Shown here: in pieces, positions 1 through 10,400 of the stretch
Layout: each line of letters begins with the position of its first letter
Position numbering within the stretch: the first letter of the stretch is position 1
Origin: Pseudarthrobacter phenanthrenivorans Sphe3
GTDB lineage: Bacteria > Actinomycetota > Actinomycetes > Actinomycetales > Micrococcaceae
Assembly (NCBI RefSeq): GCF_000189535.1
Contig: NC_015145.1
Coordinates: forward strand, 2,790,001 to 2,854,000
Reading direction: 5' to 3'
DNA length: 64,000 bases
Translations under genes and position numbers: made by a program
Notes under the pieces: model-generated
The model's database searches: none
What the model was told of the DNA's origin: nothing
What the model saw: the letters and a program-made list of their open reading frames with translations, nothing else

Positions 1-1391
1 GCCAGGGACTCCCAGCGTTCCCGCAGGGCGCCGCCGCTGTGTGGCGCCGAGTCCGTGTAGCCGAGGGAGGAGACAATGTCCCGGACCAGCTGCCCGAGAG
101 GTTCCGGGGCATCCGTTTCAGCCACTGCCCGGGTGGCTGCCCGGAGCTGCAGAATGGCGTCGCGGACCTCCTTGCGGGCGAAGAACCGCTCGCCGCCCCG
201 CAACTGGTACCCGATTCCCGCCGCGGCGAGCGCCTGTTCGTAGGCTTCGGACTGCCCGTTGGTCCGGAACAGCACAGCCACCTCGCTTGCGGGCGTGCCG
301 GCGTCGAGCAGTGCCTTGATCTTCTGCGCCACCGTGGCGGCTTCGGCTTCGTCGTCCGCGCACTCGGTGAACTGCGGCGCGGGACCCGCCGGCCGCTGGG
401 CCACGAGCTGCAGGGGGGCAGCCCAGGCGGCATCAGCTGCCGGACCGCCGCTGCGCCGGGCGCCGAGCAGGTCGTTGGCGAGCTTCACCACCTGGGGTGT
501 TGAACGGTAGTCGCGGATGAGCTTGACCACGTTGGCCTGGGGGTAGCGGGCCTTGAATTCGAGGAGGTGCTTCGGCGAAGCCCCCGTAAACGAATAGATG
601 GTCTGGCTGGCATCGCCCACCACGCAAAGCTCGTCCCGGCCGCCGAGCCACAGTTCCAGGAGCCGCTGCTGCAGCGGGGACACGTCCTGGTACTCGTCCA
701 CCACGAAATGCCGGTACTGCTCCCGGACGGTGGCAGCAACTTTCTCGTCCTCCTGGAGGATGCCCACGGTGATCAGCAGCACGTCCTCAAAGTCAATGAC
801 GTTGCGGTCCGTCTTCACGTCCTCGTAGGACTGGAAAACGCGCGCCACAGCTGTCAGGTCAAACCCGCCCGGGGCGCCCCTCCCCTGGGCGTTTTCCAGA
901 TAGTTGGCCGGCGTCAGCATGGACACCTTGGCCCATTCGATCTCCGAAGCGAGGTCCCGGATGGAAGCACGGTCCGTGCTGAGCCGAAGCCGGCGTGCAG
1001 CCTCGGCGAGCAGTTGCGCCTTGTGGTCCAACAACTGAGGCAGGGTTCCGCCAACCGCCTGCGGCCAGAAGAACTGGAGCTGGCGCAGGGCGGCCGCGTG
1101 GAACGTGCGCGCCTGCACGTTGCCCGCTCCCAGGTCACGCAGCCGGCTGCGCATTTCGGCGGCGGCACGGGCCGTAAAGGTTACCGCCAGCAGGCGCTGC
1201 GGCGTGTAGACGCCGGAGTGGACGCCGTAGGCGATGCGGTGGGTGATGGCCCGGGTTTTACCCGTGCCCGCACCGGCCAGGACGCACAACGGACCGTTCA
1301 GGGTGCTGGCAACCTCCCGCTGTTCCGCATCCAGGCCGCCAAGGATACGGTCCTCCAGGGATGCCGTCCCGTCAAAATGTTCTGTAGTCAC
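1..1391 (-). CDS. uvrD2: UvrD2-like superfamily 1 DNA helicase (3' end outside window)
   Basis: ATP-driven 3'-to-5' DNA helicase of the UvrD/PcrA family, expected in DNA repair. The frame opens at a GTG at 1391 and leaves the window at the left edge, so about 463 residues are visible. Motifs seen are Walker A AGTGKT (residues 41-46), motif Ia TFTARAAAEM, DEYQD (motif II, near residue 232) and GDASQTIYSFTGAS (motif III) shortly after. The C-terminus, where UvrD2 proteins carry extra HRDC-type elements, cannot be judged. UvrD2 is preferred to UvrD1/PcrA because the order uvrD2, nudC, x, adnB, adnA, alkyltransferase-like gene matches Mycobacterium tuberculosis Rv3198c-Rv3204 as I remember it. 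nudC lies 58 bp upstream on the same strand. Confidence 0.85.
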   Translation of the reverse strand, partial: MTTEHFDGTASLEDRILGGLDAEQREVASTLNGPLCVLAGAGTGKTRAITHRIAYGVHSGVYTPQRLLAVTFTARAAAEMRSRLRDLGAGNVQARTFHAAALRQLQFFWPQAVGGTLPQLLDHKAQLLAEAARRLRLSTDRASIRDLASEIEWAKVSMLTPANYLENAQGRGAPGGFDLTAVARVFQSYEDVKTDRNVIDFEDVLLITVGILQEDEKVAATVREQYRHFVVDEYQDVSPLQQRLLELWLGGRDELCVVGDASQTIYSFTGASPKHLLEFKARYPQANVVKLIRDYRSTPQVVKLANDLLGARRSGGPAADAAWAAPLQLVAQRPAGPAPQFTECADDEAEAATVAQKIKALLDAGTPASEVAVLFRTNGQSEAYEQALAAAGIGYQLRGGERFFARKEVRDAILQLRAATRAVAETDAPEPLGQLVRDIVSSLGYTDSAPHSGGALRERWESL

Positions 1392-1449
1392 TTCTGCTGC
1401 TCTTTGTCTCGACTACCGCGTGCTGGAGTCTGGTGGATATGTCAAGGAC

Positions 1450-2472
1450 TCAGGCCGCTGCCCGGTCCTGGATCCGTCCGCCGAACCAGTGCTCTATCAG
1501 GGAGCGGGCGATGGAAAGCCTGCTGGAGATGGTGATGTCCCCGTTCAGTACGGCTTCCTGGAGTTCCTCCCGGTTGAACCAGCGCGCCCTGGTGACCTCA
1601 ACGCCGTCGGGCCGTGCCTCGGCGTCATTGGTGACGGCGGTAAATCCAAGCATAAGGGAGGCCGGGAACGGCCAGGACTGCGATCCCAGGTACTGGCATG
1701 CCGTGACCCTGACCCCCACCTCTTCGTAGATCTCCCGGACCACGGCCTGTTCAAGGGATTCCCCCGGTTCCACGAACCCGGCCAGCGTGGAATAGTTCGT
1801 GGCGTCCTTCGGGCCCCCGCCGCCCAGCAGCAGCCTTCCGTCGGGGCCCACCACGGTGACGATGATCGCCGGATCAGTGCGGGGATAGTGCTCCGACGAG
1901 TCAGCAGGGCACCTGCGCATCCAGCCGCCGGATTCCACATTGGTGGGCGTTCCGCAGCGGGGACAGTGGGTATGGCCGGCGTGCCAGTTTGCAATGGCAC
2001 TGGCTTCGACGAAAAGCGCAGTATGAGTAGGGGTCAACCCGCCGGCAACGTCCCTGAACCCTGCCCACCGGGCATCGGAGGGAATCCCGGCTGTGCCTGG
2101 AGCCACCGGCTCCGGAAGGACGAACAGCAGGAGCCCTGTTCCGGCCGGGAAGTCCGAGTCCGGAAGCGCAGATCCCAAGTAAATAACCAGTTCAGGCCCC
2201 GAACCTGCGGCAGTGAGGTCAGCGAGCAGCTGCCCCGCCTTGGCTGCCAATAGGCCGCCGCCATGCACCAGCCCCTGCCGCCCGGCCAGGACCACAGCCA
2301 GGGTTTCGGAGCTGGCCAACTGCTCGTCCACAATCCCGGGCGCCGTCCTTTCGGCGGATCCGCGGTCCACCAGCGCCGGCTTCACAGGGAGCAGGGTGTC
2401 CATGAGGTGGTTCGCTGGCAGCATCGCGGGCTGCTCCTGGTAGACCGGTGTATCAGACTCCGCGTGGCTCAT
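1450..2472 (-). CDS. nudC: NAD(+) diphosphatase NudC (Nudix hydrolase)
   Basis: Nudix hydrolase that splits NADH/NAD+ (and NAD caps on RNA in the characterised family) into nicotinamide mononucleotide and AMP. The 340-residue protein has an N-terminal NUDIX-like domain, a partial zinc ribbon (Cys170, Cys173, Cys188) and a full Nudix box at residues 232-254 (GFVEPGES, then REIYEEVGV). It ends with the NudC-specific motif SQSWPFP at 264-270, where SQPWPFP is canonical. The usual fourth zinc cysteine appears to be absent: the last pair reads CPAD rather than CxxC. It is oriented like uvrD2 and may be cotranscribed with it; the phosphotransferase starts divergently 140 bp away. Substrate preference for NADH over other dinucleotides is inferred from the family. 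Confidence 0.9.
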   Translation of the reverse strand: MSHAESDTPVYQEQPAMLPANHLMDTLLPVKPALVDRGSAERTAPGIVDEQLASSETLAVVLAGRQGLVHGGGLLAAKAGQLLADLTAAGSGPELVIYLGSALPDSDFPAGTGLLLFVLPEPVAPGTAGIPSDARWAGFRDVAGGLTPTHTALFVEASAIANWHAGHTHCPRCGTPTNVESGGWMRRCPADSSEHYPRTDPAIIVTVVGPDGRLLLGGGGPKDATNYSTLAGFVEPGESLEQAVVREIYEEVGVRVTACQYLGSQSWPFPASLMLGFTAVTNDAEARPDGVEVTRARWFNREELQEAVLNGDITISSRLSIARSLIEHWFGGRIQDRAAA

Positions 2473-2599
2473 AGGTCAACCGTACTGACTGGGGCTGACA
2501 ATTGACATTTCGGCGGTGCCCGCCGGCGCCGCTTCCGTTGTTTTGCAGCTATCTGGAGACTCGCCGCCGCCGGACCGGCCTCAGGGACTGCGGGCAATC

Positions 2600-2605
2600 T
2601 ACCGT
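2600..2605 (+). promoter_or_regulatory. Predicted -10 box, leaderless start of the phosphotransferase
   Basis: TACCGT with a 6-nt spacer (GGAAAG) directly before the GTG at 2612. No -35 element is recognisable. Confidence 0.45.
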
Positions 2606-2611
2606 GGAAAG

Positions 2612-3895
2612 GTGAGAAGAAAACCGATTGAACTGGCAGCCGTTGCAACTGCGGCAGTCCCCGGACTGACCCCAACGGCCGTTAGCTCTGCCCCGGACGA
2701 CCCTGCGGACTTCGACTCTGCCCTGCTGCTTGACTCGGAGGGCAAGCGCTGGCGCGTCAGGTCTCCCCGGCATGCCGAGGCCAGTGCCCGGCTGGAAACG
2801 GAATTCCTGGTACTGCGGGCTTTTGCCCCGGCCATCCGTGCCGAACTGCCCTTCCTGATGCCTACGATTGCCGGCAGTGTCCGGATCGGCAGCCTGAGCA
2901 CGTTCGTATACTCCCACCTGGCCGGCAGTACCCGCAGCGTGGAAGAACTCACCGCCGGCCCGGATGCGTTGGCGCGCGAAATCGGTGTGGCGCTGGCGGC
3001 TGTGCACGATCTTCCAAGGGCCCTTGTCAGCAACGCCGACCTGCCCAGCTACACCCCGAACGAATTCCGGCAGCGCAGGCTGAACGAGCTGGACCAGGCT
3101 GCCACCACCGGGAAGATACCCCCTGCCCTGCTGCTCCGGTGGGAACATGCACTCGAGGACGTCTCGCTGTGGCGCTTCAACCCCTGCGTGGTCCATGGCG
3201 ACCTGCATGAGGACAACCTGCTCGTGGAAGGGCAGCGGGTTACTGCAGTGACAGGCTGGACAGACCTCCGGATTGGAGACCCGGCCGACGATTTCGCGTG
3301 GCTGGTGGCATCCAATGAGCAGGATTTTGTAGATGCCGTCCTCGAGGCCTACACCACAGGACGCCGGGATACTCCCGACAAGCACCTGCTGCGGCGGGCG
3401 GCGCTATCGGCGGAGTTCGCCCTTGCCCAGTATCTGGTCAAAGGTATCGCCGCAGGAGATTCCGCCATGGTTGCGGAGGCGGAAGACATGCTGTCCACCC
3501 TCGCCAGCGACATTGCCGAGCACGGCGGGCAACCCATCAGCGTGGAGCCCCTGCCGGCATCACCCGCCCCCGCGGCCCCGGGCGGTGTGCCGGGTATCAG
3601 GGCTGCCGACGACGACGGGCAGGCGGCCGTGCCCCCGGTAACGGTCCTGCCCGTGCCGGCGCAGCCCGCCGTCCATGTGACGCCGATCCCCCTAGCCGCC
3701 GTTCCAGTGGACTCCGACCCCGCACCCGCAGCCCCTGCTGATGCAGTGCCGGCCCTTGCCGCACCTGCAACGGGCGCCGGCACCACCGAAAGCGACAACG
3801 CCGGCAATACGGAGACTGACGGTGCAGGTTCATCGGCAGGCGCGGACGATACCTCCACCGCAGCCCTCACCATCGTGGACTTCAAGAAGCCCTAG
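2612..3895 (+). CDS. Aminoglycoside/macrolide-type phosphotransferase (APH fold)
   Basis: Kinase-like protein of the APH/choline kinase fold; the phosphate acceptor is unknown. The catalytic loop reads VVHGDLHEDNLL (HGD-x4-N), followed by TDLRIGDPADDFAW in place of the usual IDW-type metal-binding segment. The last roughly 110 residues are a Pro/Ala/Thr-rich, probably disordered tail ending in IVDFKKP. I chose the GTG at 2612 because a -10 box TACCGT ends 6 nt before it (leaderless start) and the protein then begins with the conserved-looking RRKPIELAAVA. An ATG at 2516 would add 32 low-complexity residues. It overlaps the 3' end of adnB by 4 bp (convergent). In mycobacteria this position holds a cation-channel gene, so the neighbourhood gives no functional clue. 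Confidence 0.75.
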   Translation: MRRKPIELAAVATAAVPGLTPTAVSSAPDDPADFDSALLLDSEGKRWRVRSPRHAEASARLETEFLVLRAFAPAIRAELPFLMPTIAGSVRIGSLSTFVYSHLAGSTRSVEELTAGPDALAREIGVALAAVHDLPRALVSNADLPSYTPNEFRQRRLNELDQAATTGKIPPALLLRWEHALEDVSLWRFNPCVVHGDLHEDNLLVEGQRVTAVTGWTDLRIGDPADDFAWLVASNEQDFVDAVLEAYTTGRRDTPDKHLLRRAALSAEFALAQYLVKGIAAGDSAMVAEAEDMLSTLASDIAEHGGQPISVEPLPASPAPAAPGGVPGIRAADDDGQAAVPPVTVLPVPAQPAVHVTPIPLAAVPVDSDPAPAAPADAVPALAAPATGAGTTESDNAGNTETDGAGSSAGADDTSTAALTIVDFKKP

Positions 3896-6800
3896 GCCGG
3901 GGCGGTGAAGGCCGCAGCCACAATCCCCTCCAACTGGGCAGCGGACCCGAGGTCGTGGGGCCGCACCACCTCGTTGTCCGCCACATAGAAGAACGCTGCC
4001 CGCACGTCTTCCAGGGGCACCCCTTTCAGCCGCGACCAGGCCAGCCGGTAGGCCGCAAGCTGGACTGCCCGGGTTCGAAGCCGTTCACCGGAGGGCCGCC
4101 TGCCGGTCTTCCAGTCCACCAGGTCCCAACGGCCGTCAGCGTCCTGGAAGACGGCATCGATCCGGCCCCGGACCACCACATCCCCTACACGGGTTTCCAC
4201 TGGCACCTCAATGAAGGCGGGCGAGCGGTGGGCCCAAGGGGACGCCTTGAAGGTGGCCACCATGGCGTCGAGGTCGTACGCTGCATCAATGTGGTCATCT
4301 GAGCCAGGTGCGTCGCCGAGGTCCAGCATGCCGGCCGTACCGAAATATTCCTCCACCCAGGCATGGAACGCCGTCCCCTTCCTTGCGGACATGCCGGGCT
4401 CCCGCGGCACCGGCCTGCGGAGCCGCCAAAGCACTGCCGACGGGTCTTCGTCCAACTCCACAAGGGTGGAGGCGGAAATGTGGGTGGGAAGGTGCACATC
4501 CTGGGCCGATGACCTCCGTGCCCGGCGCTCGAGCAGCAGTGCTGCCTCGCGCGCCCACCCTGAAGACACCCCGGGGAGCCCGGCGTCCGGGGCTGGAACA
4601 TTGCGTGCTCCAGGCTGTGTCCCTCCGGCTGGCCCGACGCCCCGAAGGTCACGGGCCTCTCCGTGCTGTGGCGCGGCCAGGGCGGCCAGGACACGGGCTG
4701 ATGCAGTTTCCATGGCATTCCTGCGCCCGGCCGCCAGCCGCAGGCGCTCCCCGGTGCGCGGGTCCACTGGCCCTTCCAGCGGATCATACGGCCAGCCGGC
4801 TACCTCGGCGTCAAGCGTCAGCGGACTCGTCTCCGGCAGCGAAGCCTCCTCCACCGAACGTGGGTGGATGGTCGCCCGGGGTGCCTCGCCTTGGAGTGGG
4901 CCGGCCAGGACCTCAAGCTCCGCCAGGAAAGGGGACATTTCAGCCCGCCCTGACCGCGATCCCACCCAGGCGGCGCTGGACGCCCACAGGACGTACTTCG
5001 CGCGTGTGTAGGCCACGTAAGCGAGCCGGCGTTCCTCCAGCTCCCCATGCGCAAGGGCATCGGCCTTAAAATCCTTTTCCGCATCCAGCCAGCCCTTTTG
5101 GTCGGGCTGGTCGAGGTCCCACTGCGGCAGGTCGGCCCGGTCCCCCCGCAGGGGCCAGGGCAAGGCTGCCGACCCGCTGCTCCAGCGCGAGTCACGGTCA
5201 CTGGGAAAGTCCTTGGCGTTAAGCCCGGGAACAAAAACAACATCCCATTCAAGCCCCTTGGAGGCATGGACCGTGAGAAGCTGCACGGCCTCCCGGCTGA
5301 CCTCGCTTGGCGGCGCCTCCAGTCCGTTTTCTTCGGCTGCCGCTGCCTCCAGCCATGACAGGAAAGCGAGGATATCCACGCGCTGGGAGGTCCTCAGGAA
5401 ACCGGCCGCCGCATCCTGGAAGGCATCAAGGTTGCGGCGTGCCTGGTGGATGCTGATCCCGGGCCTGGCGGCCACTTCAATGTCCAGCAGCATGGCCCTT
5501 TCCACTTCCCCGAGCAAAGTGGTGAGGTCGTCACCCAGGTAGCCGCGGAGCTGCCGCAGTTCGGCGGATAACCGGAGCATCCGTTCCCGGGCGGCGGGGG
5601 TAAGGGACCTGCCATTGGCTGAGATCCAGCCTTCCCGGGGCAGCCAGTCCAGTGCTTCCACGAGGCTGGCACCGTCCGTTAAGTCACCTTCGAGGACGGT
5701 TGGCCCATCCTCGGTGAGGTGGCCGCCGGCCGGCCCGGAAACGCCCCGGCGCCGGGCAAGCTGACTGGACCAGTCACGGAGGGCCATCAGGTCCGCCGGA
5801 CCTATCCGCCAGCGCGCGCCCGCAAGAAGTCGCATCAGCGCATCGGAACGGCCCGGATCCGCCAGGACGCGGAGGGTGGCCACCAGATCCACTATTTCCG
5901 GGGTGTCAAGGAGCCCGCCAAGCCCGACGATCTCGTAGGCAATGCCCCGCGCTTCCAATTGCCGGCGGATGGGTTCCATCTGCGCCCGGCGGCGGCAGAG
6001 GACGGCGATCGCAGGCGGAACACGTGAACCATCCGGTTTCAGTTCGAAATCCGTCATGCGGTATTTGAGGACGTCCTCGGCGATGGCTCCGGCCTCATCC
6101 ACGTCGCTTCCGAACCGGCCAAGCACCACCGATCCCGCCGCCGCATGGGGGCTCGGTTGCAGCGGCGGCACCTCCGGGGCTGCAGGTCCTCCCCCGCCGG
6201 CGGGACCGCGCTGCGCAGCGGCCCGGCCCAGGGCCTCAGACATGACGTTGGCAGCGGCCAAAATGGACCGGCCGTTCCGCCACGCCGTGGTGAGGTAGGA
6301 CGTAGGTGCGGGACTCCAGCTGCCGGAGTCGACTTCCGGCCCCTGCGACGGGTCGCTTTTGCCCGCGGACCCGTTCCACACAGGAAACTCCCTCACGAAA
6401 TGGAAGAGCTGGCCGGCGGATGCGCCGCGGAAACCGTAGATGGACTGGTTGGGATCCCCCACCGCCGTGACTGCGTGTCCGCCGCCGAAGAGCCGCGAGA
6501 AGAGGACCAGCTGGGCGTGGGACGTGTCCTGGAATTCGTCCAGGAGGACCACTTTATAGCGCTGCCGTTCCATCTGGGCGGCCAACGGGACTTCCTGCGC
6601 CACGCGGGCCGCGAGGGCAACAAGATCGCCGAAGTCAAGGGCCCCCCGGGAGCGCTTGGCCGAGGCATACCGGCCAACCATGTCCGCTACGCTGGCCCGT
6701 GTCCTCAACATCCCCGCGAGCTCAGCGGCTGCCTGTGGCGGGTTTTTCTTCTTGTCCGCCAGGTAGGGAAGCGCCTCGAAGTCCGACAGCCGCGCCATCA

Positions 6801-7497
6801 GCCACGCTTCCACATCCTCAGGTTCCTGCAGGTGCTCGGCGCATTCGCCGGCCAGCTGGATGACTGCCTTGACCAGCGTGGACTTGGCGGCCCGGAAGTG
6901 GCCATACTCGCCGTCGTACGCCTCTACGACTTCGCTGGCCAGCTGCCAGGCCTGCGCGCCGCCCAGCAGGACCACATCCCGCTCAACGCCCAGGCGGAGT
7001 CCATAGTCGGACACGATGCCGCTGGCGAACGAGTGGTACGTTGACACCTTCGGCTCCAGCGCATCGCTGCCGGGCAGCCCGTCAGGGAACAACCGGTTTT
7101 CCTGGTCCTGGGAAACGGTGTCCTGGCCGGCCAGCCGCTGCAGGGCCGCCAGCTTCGCCCGAATTCTGGACGCAAGTTCACCAGCCGCTTTGCGGGTGAA
7201 CGTCACACCCAGGACTTCCTCAGGCTTGACCCAGCCGTTGGCCACGAGCCACACCACGCGGTCCGCCATGGTTGCTGTCTTGCCCGAACCTGCACCCGCG
7301 ATCACCAGCCGCGGCGCCAGTGGGGACGAAATAATGGCGGACTGCTCCGGGGTAGGCACATTCTTCTCGCCGAGCAGCCCGGAAAGGTCCTCCGGGCTGA
7401 AGCGTGGTTCCGGAAGGACAACAGCGGACCCGGCCGGCCGTGCGCTGGGGCGGACCTCCCCCGGAGCAGCTGCAGGGGCATGCAGCTCCTGCCTCAT
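3892..7497 (-). CDS. adnB: AdnB, helicase-nuclease subunit of AdnAB
   Basis: Lead motor and nuclease subunit of the actinobacterial AdnAB complex, which resects DNA double-strand breaks for recombination. The protein has about 1,201 residues. An N-terminal UvrD-type motor carries AGAGSGKT (about residues 67-74), TFTRKAAGELASR, DEFQD, GDPNQSIYGFRGA, and the C-terminal helicase motifs LTVHASKGLEWD and VAYTRAK. A RecB-type PD-(D/E)XK nuclease domain near the C-terminus shows GRIDAVF and DLVDWKTGR. The start chosen is the ATG at 7497, whose ATGA overlaps the TGA of adnA, a translational coupling seen again at adnA. An ATG at 7533 would add 12 residues. Assignment as AdnB rather than a generic RecB-like helicase rests on the paired adnA gene and on synteny. 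Confidence 0.88.
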   Translation of the reverse strand: MRQELHAPAAAPGEVRPSARPAGSAVVLPEPRFSPEDLSGLLGEKNVPTPEQSAIISSPLAPRLVIAGAGSGKTATMADRVVWLVANGWVKPEEVLGVTFTRKAAGELASRIRAKLAALQRLAGQDTVSQDQENRLFPDGLPGSDALEPKVSTYHSFASGIVSDYGLRLGVERDVVLLGGAQAWQLASEVVEAYDGEYGHFRAAKSTLVKAVIQLAGECAEHLQEPEDVEAWLMARLSDFEALPYLADKKKNPPQAAAELAGMLRTRASVADMVGRYASAKRSRGALDFGDLVALAARVAQEVPLAAQMERQRYKVVLLDEFQDTSHAQLVLFSRLFGGGHAVTAVGDPNQSIYGFRGASAGQLFHFVREFPVWNGSAGKSDPSQGPEVDSGSWSPAPTSYLTTAWRNGRSILAAANVMSEALGRAAAQRGPAGGGGPAAPEVPPLQPSPHAAAGSVVLGRFGSDVDEAGAIAEDVLKYRMTDFELKPDGSRVPPAIAVLCRRRAQMEPIRRQLEARGIAYEIVGLGGLLDTPEIVDLVATLRVLADPGRSDALMRLLAGARWRIGPADLMALRDWSSQLARRRGVSGPAGGHLTEDGPTVLEGDLTDGASLVEALDWLPREGWISANGRSLTPAARERMLRLSAELRQLRGYLGDDLTTLLGEVERAMLLDIEVAARPGISIHQARRNLDAFQDAAAGFLRTSQRVDILAFLSWLEAAAAEENGLEAPPSEVSREAVQLLTVHASKGLEWDVVFVPGLNAKDFPSDRDSRWSSGSAALPWPLRGDRADLPQWDLDQPDQKGWLDAEKDFKADALAHGELEERRLAYVAYTRAKYVLWASSAAWVGSRSGRAEMSPFLAELEVLAGPLQGEAPRATIHPRSVEEASLPETSPLTLDAEVAGWPYDPLEGPVDPRTGERLRLAAGRRNAMETASARVLAALAAPQHGEARDLRGVGPAGGTQPGARNVPAPDAGLPGVSSGWAREAALLLERRARRSSAQDVHLPTHISASTLVELDEDPSAVLWRLRRPVPREPGMSARKGTAFHAWVEEYFGTAGMLDLGDAPGSDDHIDAAYDLDAMVATFKASPWAHRSPAFIEVPVETRVGDVVVRGRIDAVFQDADGRWDLVDWKTGRRPSGERLRTRAVQLAAYRLAWSRLKGVPLEDVRAAFFYVADNEVVRPHDLGSAAQLEGIVAAAFTAPA

Positions 7498-10400
7498 TCG
7501 GTCACCTGCCTTCCCCGTACGCACAGCGGGCACACTTCCGGGAGCCGGCAGCCGTGTCCTCCATGGCTGCTTTTCGAGGGGTCGTGGCGTGCTTCAAAGG
7601 CACTGCCTCCCATGACGGCTGCCGCCTCCTTCACCATGTCCATGGCCCAGTTCTCCTGCGGGTCGATTGGGTCCTGCTGTTGGATCGCAGGGTTCTTTGC
7701 TCCGGTTCCGAGCTGTGCAAGGACTGCACCGCCGGGAAGTGGCGCCGCTGGAAGGTCCATGCCGCTCCCGAATCCTCCTGCCAGCACCGCTGCCTGGTAG
7801 GCGCCCAGCTGGGGATGGCGCGAGAGTTCCCCCTTGGAGGGCTGGCGTTTCCCTGTCTTGAGGTCGACGATAACGAGCCTGCCCTCGCTGTCCAGCTCAA
7901 GCCGGTCCACCTGTCCGCGCAGGACCGCTTCCCGGTCCCCCGCGCCGTCCACCGGAATTCTTCCAAGCGCCACCTCGAAGTCCTGTTCCACCCCCACCAG
8001 GCTCCGCCCCTCGCTCCGCATCAGGAGCACGTACTGGGCGAGCTTGCGGACCATGGCCTCTGCGCGCTGGAAATCGAGCCTGCCCTCCCAGTTGTCCTTC
8101 ATGCCCAGTGCTGGCCAGCGGCGGACAAGTTCTGCCACGTACTCGGGCCCGGATGCCTCGGGCAACTCCTGGGCGATGGCGTGGACAAGGGTGCCCAGGC
8201 TTCGGGCAAAGTCGGTGGCTGCCTCGCCTCCCGCCGCCTGGACGAACCAGTCGAGCGGAGATTTCTGTACGGTCTCCACTTTGGAGGGCGACACGAAGAC
8301 GGTGCCGGCGGGCGGAACCACTGCTTCTGACGAGGTTAGGGGCAGAAGCCCCCACCAGCTCTGCGGGTGGGCGCCTGCCACCGGTGGCTCCGCAGCGGCG
8401 AGGTGGGCGAGCACCCTTGCTGCCTCCTCGGCCTGGGGGGTCTCCTTTCCGTCCAGCTGGGCGTGCTGCCGGAGTTCTGCCACGAGGGCACGCAGGGTCA
8501 TGGGACGCTCCACCGCGGTGAAGGGCCGGCCGTCCTGATCCGGTGGCAGCGGCGCGACATAGTCCAGGAAGGAGGAGGGCTGATCATCGTCCGACGAAAC
8601 CGCGGTGCAGACCAGCAGTTCCCGGGCACGCGAAACTGCCGTGGAGAAGCTCCGGAGTTCGTCATAGCGGATGTCGCGGAGCCTGCTGAGCGGATCGCGC
8701 TGCAGGGCGTATGCCGCCCCGTGCTCCACCGCGTCACTGTAGAGAGTGCTTCCCAGCAGCTCGCCGCGGAGCCTTGTATTGGGCCAGACGCCTTCCTGCA
8801 GTCCGGGAATGATCACCACTGGCCACTCCCTCCCGGCAGCGCTGGCCGGGGTCAGGAGCTCGACGGCATCGTCCACCTGAGCCCGGGCAGCCAGAGTGTC
8901 CATGGGGAGTTCCTGGTTGAGGAGGTACTCAAGGAACTGTTCCGGGCCTGCGCCCGGCATCTGGTCCACGTACCGCTCGGCTGTGTGGAAGAGTGCCATC
9001 ATCGCGTCCAGGTCGCGGTCCGCGCGGGCGCCGTGCGGACCGCCGGCGAGCGCAGTTTCTGTCCAGGCCCTGTCGAGTCCCGTGGAATTCCACAGTGCCC
9101 AGAGCACCGACTCGGCATTGGCACCCGGTTCCGCGGCGGCCGTGCGGCCCGCCTGGATCATCCGGGCGGTCCGGCGGGCTGCCCGGCCCTCGATGCCGAG
9201 CGTGGACAGTGCACCAGGTTCCAGCAGCGCTTCGACCAGCAGCGCATCACTGGTCCGGCCGCCGCCGCCCAGGAGTTCCTCCCGCCTCAAGGACTGCCGG
9301 AGCCGGCGGAGTTCGATGGAGGTGGCGCCGCCGATCCGGGACGTCAGCAGGGATACTGCCGCTTCCGGCGTCAACAGATCAGGGTCCAGTGCGATGGCAA
9401 AGGCGTCGAGCAGGGGACGCACGGCCACCTCATCCCGGACGGCGGACTCGGCGACCGGGACCCGCACGGCGATGCCTTGGCCTGAAAGGTAACGCTGGAA
9501 CTCGCTGACTTGTGATCCATTGCGCACAATCACCGCGAGCTGGGCGAGGTCACGGCCGTGGTTGATGTGCTGGTCCAGGATGCGCTGGGCCACGTAACGC
9601 AGTTCGTGCACGGCGGACTGAACCAGGTGCGCCTCCACTGCGCCCGAAGGCTGCTCGCCGTCGAGCTTGTCCAGGCGCCTTGCCAACTGCCCGCCCGCAC
9701 GCTGCGAGATCCGGCCCGCGAGGCCCAGCCAGGCTTCGGCGAGTTCCGGTGCGTGCCGGTGGGCGTACCGCAGAGGTCGTTCCACCACCGGGCTATTCGG
9801 TGACAGCAGCCGTGGCAGCTCTGCCACGAGGTCGGGACGGGCGCCGCGGAACCCCTGGACCACGGTGTCCGGGGAGAATGCCACATAGCAGTCCTTACCG
9901 CCGGCAACGTCCGCGAGCAGCTCAAAGACGGCCGGATTGGCTTCCTGGATGTCATCCACCAGGATCACCTGGAGCCGGTCCCGCTCGGCAGCCAGGAAAC
10001 CGGGGGCGTCTTGGAAGATCTGCCGTGCGGCCGTGATGATTCCGGCCGGATCGAAGGCCTCGGGCATCCGCAGGTCAAGGACGTCCCGGTACTCGGCATA
10101 CAGGGCGGCAGCGGCAATCCAGTCAGGCCTGCCGCACTGGTGTCCGAGCCGCACCAGGTCCTCGGGAGTCCGGCCCGACTCGATAATGCGGTCGAACAAC
10201 TGGCGGACTTCCTGGCGGAAACCCCTGGTTTCCAGCGCTCCTTCCACATCCTCAGGCCATGGCAGCTCAAGGCCGGGCAGTCGATGGCCTTCGAGGAGTT
10301 CCTTGATGATCAGGTCCTGCTCGGGTCCGGAGAGGAGCCGGGGGGCACTGGACAACGGAAGAATGCCTTCAGCCTTGGCGCGCCGGATGACGTCGAACGC

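Noticed and set aside
567..1535. 322-residue plus-strand frame
   Set aside because: Antisense shadow of the UvrD2-like helicase; the sequence has no domain and the opposite strand has complete helicase motifs.
8367..9485. 372-residue plus-strand frame
   Set aside because: Antisense shadow of adnA caused by high GC at third codon positions.
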